A stretch of DNA of 64,000 nucleotides, taken from Larsenimonas rhizosphaerae (GTDB lineage Bacteria; Pseudomonadota; Gammaproteobacteria; Pseudomonadales; Halomonadaceae). A program made the translations under genes and the position numbers. Shown here piece by piece: positions 58,167 through 64,000 of the stretch (its first letter is position 1; each line of letters starts with the position of its first letter). The notes under the pieces are model-generated. The model was given only the letters and a program-made list of their open reading frames with translations, had not been told where the DNA came from and did no database searches. Location: the NCBI RefSeq assembly GCF_023700005.1, contig NZ_JAMLJK010000001.1:1967096-2031095 (forward strand), in the 5' to 3' direction.

Positions 58167-59505
58167 GAGCCTGCTCCTGCTGCGTCACATACTGCCGAAA
58201 CGCCTCACCGCGCGCTTCAAAATTTTCGAACTGATCAAGGCTTGCACAGGCGGGCGACAAGAGCACCACATCACCGGAACGGGAACATGCGACAGCGGCC
58301 TGGCAGGCCTCTGCCAGCGTATCCACACACTGAACAGCCACATGGGGCGCCAGAGCCGCCTCCAGCAACGCCCGATCACGTCCGTAGACAATGGCCTGCC
58401 CGCAGCCACGCAGGGCGCGAGCCAGCGGCGAAAAATCCGCCCCCTTGCCAACCCCGCCCGCCAGCAGAATCAGCTGTCCATCGCACTCGGCACGGAGGCC
58501 GTCGATAGCCGCCAGGGTCGCGCCGACATTGGTTCCCTTGGAGTCATTGATCCAGGCCACCCCCTTATGATGTGTGATCAGCTCCATCCGATGAGGCAGC
58601 CCCTTGAAGCTTGCAAGAACCCGGCACATCGAGGCCATCGACCAGCCCATGGCCTCGCCTATGGCAAGCGCTGCCAGCGCATTGGTCAGATTATGCTCGC
58701 CCTGCATGACGACGTCGGCCGCCTTGATCAGGGGAATCTCGCCGTGCATCAGCCAGCGTTCGCCGTCGCGATCGGCCAGCCCCCATTCATCAGGGGATCG
58801 GGGCGCCTTACGGGTAAAGAAGGCCGTCGGCATCGAAGGCAGCACCGGGTGGGTCAACGGATCCTGGCGGTTGGCAATGGCCAGATGCGCTCCTTCGAAC
58901 ACGCGCTGCTTGGCCCGGCCATATCCTGAAAGATCCCCATGGCGGTCCAGGTGGTCCTCGCTGAGGTTCAAATAACAGGCCACGTCGGCATGGAGCGGCT
59001 CGGTGGTTTCCAGCTGAAAGGAAGACAGCTCCAGGATATACACATCAGCGTCCTCGGGCAGCTCCAGAGCGGCCAGCCCCAGATTACCTCCCACCGCCGC
59101 CTTGATACCCTGCGCCTGGGCCATGGCTCCGACCAGCGTGGTCACGGTGGACTTGGCATTGGAACCGGTAATTGCCACCAGCCGCGACGCCGGAAAACGT
59201 TGACGGCGACGAGCAAACAGGGCCAGTTCGCCCACCACACGAGATGGCAGGCCTGGCGTCAACGGCGATACCCCAGGACTGATAACCACCTCGCGGGCCA
59301 GACGCATGTCCAGTGCCGACAGCTCACCGGTGTAGACAGCCACCGCTGGAAATTCAGCCTGAAATGCCGCAAGCCCCGGAGGCGCGACGCGCGTATCGGC
59401 CATCATGAAAGGCACGTCTTCGCAGGCCAGGTGACGTGCGATCGCCATGCCGGACACACCCAGCCCCACTACCAGTGTTACGCCGTCAGGCACCTGATTG
59501 ATCAT
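58153..59505 (-). CDS. murD: UDP-N-acetylmuramoyl-L-alanine--D-glutamate ligase
   Basis: A 450-aa Mur ligase with the P-loop ITGSNAKSTVTTLVG, in which Ala replaces the usual Gly of GxxGKST; other Mur ligases here have GKTT or GKSS. LPHRMELI and NDSKGTNVGATLAAIDG are typical of MurD. Starts one base beyond the mraY stop. Confidence 0.96.
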   Translation of the reverse strand: MINQVPDGVTLVVGLGVSGMAIARHLACEDVPFMMADTRVAPPGLAAFQAEFPAVAVYTGELSALDMRLAREVVISPGVSPLTPGLPSRVVGELALFARRRQRFPASRLVAITGSNAKSTVTTLVGAMAQAQGIKAAVGGNLGLAALELPEDADVYILELSSFQLETTEPLHADVACYLNLSEDHLDRHGDLSGYGRAKQRVFEGAHLAIANRQDPLTHPVLPSMPTAFFTRKAPRSPDEWGLADRDGERWLMHGEIPLIKAADVVMQGEHNLTNALAALAIGEAMGWSMASMCRVLASFKGLPHRMELITHHKGVAWINDSKGTNVGATLAAIDGLRAECDGQLILLAGGVGKGADFSPLARALRGCGQAIVYGRDRALLEAALAPHVAVQCVDTLAEACQAAVACSRSGDVVLLSPACASLDQFENFEARGEAFRQYVTQQEQAHEVE

Positions 59506-59506
59506 C

Positions 59507-60589
59507 TCAGCGCACCTTCAACGTAGCCAGCCCCAGCAGCACCAGCACTACGGTAATGATCCAGAAACGCACAATGACACGCGGCTCGGGCCAGCCCTTG
59601 AGCTCGTAGTGATGATGCAGCGGCGCCATGCGGAACACGCGCCTGCCGGTCAACTTGTAGGAAGTGACCTGAATCATGACCGAGAGCGTTTCAGCCACAA
59701 ACACCCCACCCATGATGAACAGCACGATCTCCTGACGCACTACGATGGCGACGGTACCCAGTGCAGCGCCGAGAGCCAGCGCTCCCACGTCGCCCATGAA
59801 CACCTGAGCGGGATACGTGTTGAACCACAGAAAGCCCAGTCCGGCACCAACAATGGCCGCACAGAAGATGGCCAGCTCCCCCGAACCCAGAATGAACGGA
59901 ATATGCAGGTAGGAAGCGAAGACACTGTTGCCACTGGCATAGGCAAATACAGCCAGGCCCATGGCCACCAGTACGGTCGGCATGATGGCCAGACCATCCA
60001 GGCCATCCGTCAGGTTGACGGCATTGGAACTGCCGACGATGACCAGGTAGCTCAGCACCATATAGAAGGCACCCAGCGGAATCACGATCTGCTTGAAAAA
60101 CGGCACGATCAGGCTGGTTTCGGCTGGCGAGTGCGCCGTGGCATACAATACGACAGCGGCAATCACGCCAATGACGGACTGCCAGGTATACTTCCATTTG
60201 GCCGGCAGGCCGCGAGGATTCTTCTCGACCACCTTGCGGTAATCATCAACCCAGCCAATGGCACCGAAGCCCAGCGTTACAAGCAGCACCAGCCAGACAT
60301 AGATATTGCGCAGATCGCCCCATAGAAGCGTCGATACCGCGATCGACACCAGAATCATGACGCCCCCCATGGTGGGCGTTCCTGCCTTGGAAAGATGTGA
60401 CCTGGGACCATCGTCCCGCACGGCCTGGCCAATCTGCCCGTCGACCAGACGACGGATCATCCAGGGGCCTATCAACAGGCACATCAACAGTGCTGTCAGC
60501 GTGGCAAGGATCAAGCGCAGCGTCAGATAACCAAACACATTGAAACTGCTGTTGATGTGGGACAGCAGTTCACTCAAAAAAAGCAACAT
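59507..60589 (-). CDS. mraY: Phospho-MurNAc-pentapeptide transferase MraY
   Basis: A 360-aa integral membrane enzyme that makes lipid I. Ten helices; the conserved [23 protein letters not shown] and [15 protein letters not shown] motifs and the C-terminal [23 protein letters not shown] are all present. Confidence 0.98.
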   Translation of the reverse strand: MLLFLSELLSHINSSFNVFGYLTLRLILATLTALLMCLLIGPWMIRRLVDGQIGQAVRDDGPRSHLSKAGTPTMGGVMILVSIAVSTLLWGDLRNIYVWLVLLVTLGFGAIGWVDDYRKVVEKNPRGLPAKWKYTWQSVIGVIAAVVLYATAHSPAETSLIVPFFKQIVIPLGAFYMVLSYLVIVGSSNAVNLTDGLDGLAIMPTVLVAMGLAVFAYASGNSVFASYLHIPFILGSGELAIFCAAIVGAGLGFLWFNTYPAQVFMGDVGALALGAALGTVAIVVRQEIVLFIMGGVFVAETLSVMIQVTSYKLTGRRVFRMAPLHHHYELKGWPEPRVIVRFWIITVVLVLLGLATLKVR

Positions 60590-60613
60590 AGTATTTTTTT
60601 CACCTGCTTCTAA

Positions 60614-61966
60614 TTACCGACCTGCCGACAGCGCCTCGACAAGACGCTCCATTCGCGCTGAGCGCGACCCCTTCACAAGCGCACTGGCACCGGCAGGCAA
60701 GTGCTGCAACGCAAACGCTTCAAACGCGTCCCAGTCGTCAAAGTGCCGCCCTTCGGAACCAAATGCCGCCGCCGCAGGCTGTGCACCTTCTCCAAACGTG
60801 CAGATCATGTCGAGCCCGGCCTTGCGTGCATACGCGCCAACCCGATAATGGGAGTCTTCGCTGGTGCTTCCCAGCTCACCCATGGCCCCCATGAAAAACC
60901 AGCGGGGGCCCGGCAGCGAGGCAAGCACGTCTATCGCCGCACACATGGCACCGGGATTGGCATTGTAGGAATCATCCAGCAGCCGGGTACCTCGACATCC
61001 GGCGACCGCACGCATGCGCCCCCTGCCGGATTCAAACGACGCCAGCCCGGCAAGGATGGTATCCCCGTCAAGACCCGCCAGCTGCGCTGCTGCTGCTGCT
61101 GCCAGCGCATTACTGACGTTGTAGCGACCGAGCACACCCAGCTGAACTCGCCCGAGACATTCGCCATGAGCCATCAGATCGAAGGCATAGTGCCCATCGG
61201 CGTCACACGTCAGCGCCTCCGCCCGGACATCCGCCCGGGGATCAAATCCAAAACTGACCACTCGCCGGGGAGAGGCACAGGCAGACCAGAATGGAAAATA
61301 GTGATCGTCATGATTGAGCACTGCGACCCCATCATCAGGCAACGCCGCAACCAGCTCTCCCTTGGTCTGGGCGATCAGTCCCGGACTTCCAAACTCACCG
61401 ACATGCGCCCCCGTCACATTGGTTACTACCGCGATGTTCGGTTCGGCCAGTGACGCTGTCCAGGCAATTTCACCGGTATGATTGGCCCCCAGTTCGATCA
61501 CGGCACGACGGTGATCAGGCAGTAACCGAAGCAATGTCATCGGGGCGCCAAAATCGTTGTTGAGATTACCCTCGGTCACCAGGGAAGGCGCCTCTCGAGA
61601 CACGATCGCCCCCAGCATTTCCTTGACCGTGGTCTTGCCGCTGTTACCGGTCACGGCCAGTACCTGGCCTCCCCACTGACGCCGAAAGGCCCGTCCCAGC
61701 AGCCCCAGCGCCAGCCGTGTGTCCGGCACCACCAGCTGACGGACATCATCATCTTCCGCCTGCTCGACCAGGGCCGCTGAAGCTCCCGCCTGGAGTGCCT
61801 GTGCCACGAACCGGTGGCCATCAAACTGCTGGCCTCGCAGCGCAACATATACGTCCCCGGGCTCAAGACGCCGGGTATCGGTCACGATGCGATTGAATGT
61901 ACCACCGAGCCCCTCGGGTATTGTGATCTGCAGTACGTCAGCCAGCCGGCGCAGTTCATGCATCAT
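60614..61966 (-). CDS. murF: UDP-N-acetylmuramoyl-tripeptide--D-alanyl-D-alanine ligase
   Basis: A 450-aa Mur ligase adding D-Ala-D-Ala. P-loop VTGNSGKTTVKEML, GANHTGEI and DDSYNANPGAM are present. The ATG at 61966, with GGAGG 6 nt upstream, gives the normal length and overlaps the murE end by 11 bp; the longer open frame lies within murE out of frame. Confidence 0.96.
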   Translation of the reverse strand: MMHELRRLADVLQITIPEGLGGTFNRIVTDTRRLEPGDVYVALRGQQFDGHRFVAQALQAGASAALVEQAEDDDVRQLVVPDTRLALGLLGRAFRRQWGGQVLAVTGNSGKTTVKEMLGAIVSREAPSLVTEGNLNNDFGAPMTLLRLLPDHRRAVIELGANHTGEIAWTASLAEPNIAVVTNVTGAHVGEFGSPGLIAQTKGELVAALPDDGVAVLNHDDHYFPFWSACASPRRVVSFGFDPRADVRAEALTCDADGHYAFDLMAHGECLGRVQLGVLGRYNVSNALAAAAAAQLAGLDGDTILAGLASFESGRGRMRAVAGCRGTRLLDDSYNANPGAMCAAIDVLASLPGPRWFFMGAMGELGSTSEDSHYRVGAYARKAGLDMICTFGEGAQPAAAAFGSEGRHFDDWDAFEAFALQHLPAGASALVKGSRSARMERLVEALSAGR

Positions 61967-63458
61967 GACGCGCCTCCAGTGCTGTCCTGGCGATATCGTG
62001 ATCGGAAAAGGGATGTTTGATGCCGGCGATCTCCTGATAGGTTTCGTGGCCCTTGCCGGCAATCAGAATCACATCGGACAGGGCCGCTTCGCGAATCACC
62101 TGCTCGATTGCCTGACGACGGTCAGCCACGGCCTGCACTCCCGGCACGTCCTTCACGCCGGCCAGCATCTCGTCACGAATCGCGGCGGCAGATTCGCTGC
62201 GTGGATTATCATCGGTAATCACCAGCCGGTCTGCCCCATCACACGCAGCGCGAGCCATCAACGGACGCTTGCCGCTGTCCCGGTCACCACCACAGCCGAC
62301 CAGGCACCAGAGCCTGCCCGGCACGTGATCCCGAAGGGCTTCAAGGGCATTGGTCAAGGCATCAGGCGTATGCGCGTAATCGATGATCACGATGGGCCCG
62401 GGTGCGGCAATGCGCTCCATTCGGCCCGGCACCGGCGCCAGTTGCGCCATCGCCTCAAGAAGCACCTCCAGCGGCGCCAGCGCCTGGCCGTAGGCGGCGG
62501 CCAGCGCCAGCAGGGCGTTGGTCAGGTTGAAATGCCCCATCAGCCCCAGCGATAGTGTGATCTCGCCCTCCGGCGTCATCACGCGTGCAGACTGCCCCGT
62601 ATCCTCGGGATGATGTGACAGCACCCTGAAGTCGGCGCTGTCTCCATGACCAACACGAAGGACCCGAACTGCCGGACCGCAGCCCGCTACCATCAGCCGC
62701 GACAGAGGATCATCTTCATTGACCACCGCCAGAGCCAGTTCCGGTCGACGAAACAGTCGCGCCTTGGCTGCGGCGTAGGCCGCCATGCTGCCGTGATAAT
62801 CCAGATGATCCCGGGTCAGGTTGGTAAATATGGCGGTGTGAATCGGCGTGGCCGCCAGGCGGTCCTGATCCAGAGCATGCGAGGAAGCCTCAAGCACGAC
62901 CCGCGTCACCTCATCGGCTGACAACGCCCCCAGTGCGGCCTGAATGCCCACGATGCCCGGCGTCGTCAGGCCGGTATCCGTCAACTGCCCTGGACGCCCT
63001 ACGCCCAGCGTACCCATAAGCCCGCATGGCCCCGCGACCGCTTCGGTCAGTGACGCCAGGTAATGGGCTACCGAGCTTTTGCCATTGGTACCGGTCACTG
63101 CCGACACAAACAGGCTGTCCGACACCTGATGGATTCCTCTGGCCAGCACGCCCAGCCGGCCCTTCAGGTCAGTTACGGCCATCACGCGGTGATCGCCTTC
63201 AACCGGCCCTGCTTCAGCATCGTCATCCACATGGGCAAGCACCAGGCCAGCTTCTGCCTGCAGAGCCTGAACGATATAGTCTCGTCCATCGGCGACTACG
63301 CCAGGCACCGCCAGGAAGACATCACCGGCCCTGAGCAGGCGTGAATCCGTTACCAGCCGTGTTCTGGCCGGCAGAACCGGCCAGACGTTACCCGGCCAGA
63401 GGGTTTCAAGCATCTGCAACACACTGGCGCGCGTGACCGTGTCACTTCCTGAATTCAT
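61956..63458 (-). CDS. murE: UDP-MurNAc-L-alanyl-D-glutamate--2,6-diaminopimelate ligase
   Basis: A 500-aa Mur ligase. P-loop VTGTNGKSSVAHYLA. The substrate motif DDNPRSE (DNPR) marks meso-diaminopimelate rather than lysine specificity, as expected for a Gram-negative wall. LVFTNLTRDHLDYHGS-type segment FTNLTRDHLDYHGSM is present. Overlaps ftsI by four bases. Confidence 0.97.
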   Translation of the reverse strand: MNSGSDTVTRASVLQMLETLWPGNVWPVLPARTRLVTDSRLLRAGDVFLAVPGVVADGRDYIVQALQAEAGLVLAHVDDDAEAGPVEGDHRVMAVTDLKGRLGVLARGIHQVSDSLFVSAVTGTNGKSSVAHYLASLTEAVAGPCGLMGTLGVGRPGQLTDTGLTTPGIVGIQAALGALSADEVTRVVLEASSHALDQDRLAATPIHTAIFTNLTRDHLDYHGSMAAYAAAKARLFRRPELALAVVNEDDPLSRLMVAGCGPAVRVLRVGHGDSADFRVLSHHPEDTGQSARVMTPEGEITLSLGLMGHFNLTNALLALAAAYGQALAPLEVLLEAMAQLAPVPGRMERIAAPGPIVIIDYAHTPDALTNALEALRDHVPGRLWCLVGCGGDRDSGKRPLMARAACDGADRLVITDDNPRSESAAAIRDEMLAGVKDVPGVQAVADRRQAIEQVIREAALSDVILIAGKGHETYQEIAGIKHPFSDHDIARTALEARHDA

Positions 63459-64000
63459 CGTGTGGCCTCCGCGGTATCATGAGGGTCATCCGGGGGCACA
63501 TCGAGCAGTCGGAGCGCCTTGCCGGCAACCCGGGCAAAGATCGGCGCCGCCACCTGGCCGCCGTAGAATTCCTTGCCCTTGGGGTTATCGATCGAAATCA
63601 TGGTAATGATCCGGGGATTACTGGCGGGCGCGATGCCGACAAAGTTGGCACGGTACGCCTTGCGCTGATATCCCTCGGCCCCCACCTTGCGCACGGTACC
63701 GGTCTTGCCGGCTACCCGATAACCGTTCACGGCCGCCCGATGACCACTGCCGCCGGGCTCTACCACCGTTTCCATCATCTTGAGCACCTGATGGGCGATT
63801 TTGGCCGACACCACCTGCTTGCCCTTGACCGGATCGCGCCGTTTGAACAGGGTGGCCGGAATACGCTCGCCATCGTTGGTAATGGCCGTATAGGCCGCTG
63901 CGATCTGCAGTGCCGATGCCGACAGACCATAACCGTAGGCCAGCGTGGCACGCTTGGCCTTTGACCAGCTGAAGGGCGATGGCAGGCTGCCGTCCCCTTC
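63455..64000 (-). CDS. ftsI: Peptidoglycan D,D-transpeptidase FtsI (PBP3), 3' part
   Basis: Only the C-terminal ~181 residues are in the window; the frame remains open to the right edge. It is the septal transpeptidase. The segment RATLAYGYGLSASALQIAAAYTAITNDG and the KTG box (VAGKTGTVRKV), followed by NFVGIAPASNPRIITMISIDNPKG, are typical of class B penicillin-binding proteins. The Ser-x-x-Lys and SxN motifs lie outside the window. Confidence 0.95.
   Translation of the reverse strand, partial: EGDGSLPSPFSWSKAKRATLAYGYGLSASALQIAAAYTAITNDGERIPATLFKRRDPVKGKQVVSAKIAHQVLKMMETVVEPGGSGHRAAVNGYRVAGKTGTVRKVGAEGYQRKAYRANFVGIAPASNPRIITMISIDNPKGKEFYGGQVAAPIFARVAGKALRLLDVPPDDPHDTAEATR

Noticed and set aside
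1-64000. tRNA/rRNA genes, CRISPR arrays, insertion sequences, prophage or toxin-antitoxin pairs
   Set aside because: None recognised; the segment is core chromosome with no abrupt composition change or direct-repeat-bounded insert visible by eye.

Overview
The window is an ordinary, gene-dense gammaproteobacterial chromosome segment of moderate GC content. Gene content and order fit the Oceanospirillales/Halomonadaceae (Halomonas-like): Pseudomonas-type neighbourhoods (gyrA-serC-pheA-tyrA/aroA-cmk-rpsA; nagZ-psrA-lexA; the dcw cluster followed by lpxC, a DUF721/dciA gene and secA), a TrkH-type potassium transporter, acidic protein tails, and a full short-chain polyhydroxyalkanoate (PHA) gene set. 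The assignment is an inference from protein resemblance and synteny. I see no rRNA, tRNA, CRISPR array, insertion sequence or prophage.

Layout. 1-7.2 kb: the 3' part of mfd; a leftward operon psrA-nagZ-mscS-hpt-mtiP (fatty-acid-responsive regulator, muropeptide recycling, mechanosensitive channel, purine salvage); divergent lexA with a recognisable SOS box. 7.2-11.1 kb: argG, rnt, rpsA. 11.3-19.3 kb: leftward aromatic amino acid/serine block gyrA-serC-pheA-tyrA::aroA-cmk. 19.5-21.6 kb: rdgC and an acyltransferase. 21.8-25.0 kb: phaC-phaB-phaR, closed by an exceptional 66-bp palindrome. 25-32 kb: CDP-alcohol phosphatidyltransferase, NlpC/P60 lipoprotein, gabT, acyltransferase-3, a small GlsB/YeaQ protein and a sodium:solute symporter. 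32-36 kb: phasin, intracellular PHA depolymerase and trkH. 36-43 kb: CDF transporter, a 91-aa unknown, pilA, and pilBCD-coaE-yacG. 43-48.4 kb: Nudix/ThiE-like fusion, argJ, secA and a short secreted-type ORF just upstream of secA. 48.4-64 kb: dciA, lpxC and the dcw cluster (ftsZ, ftsA, ftsQ, ddl, murC, murG, ftsW, murD, mraY, murF, murE, partial ftsI).

Most interesting points. (1) A 126-codon ORF lies 15 nt upstream of secA. It has a clean Sec signal peptide and an Arg-Gly-Pro-Pro motif 13 codons before its stop. An RNA segment just before that motif can pair with the secA Shine-Dalgarno region and can alternatively form its own hairpin. This is the layout of a SecM-type translation-arrest regulator of secA, but the sequence is not enterobacterial SecM. 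(2) Three near-identical TGC-rich palindromes precede the phasin and depolymerase genes and are probable PhaR operators, which would link the two PHA loci 8-9 kb apart. (3) A 32-bp-arm palindrome separates phaR from the next convergent gene. (4) There are variant catalytic motifs in two lipid enzymes, and a candidate small RNA near 29.94-30.07 kb.
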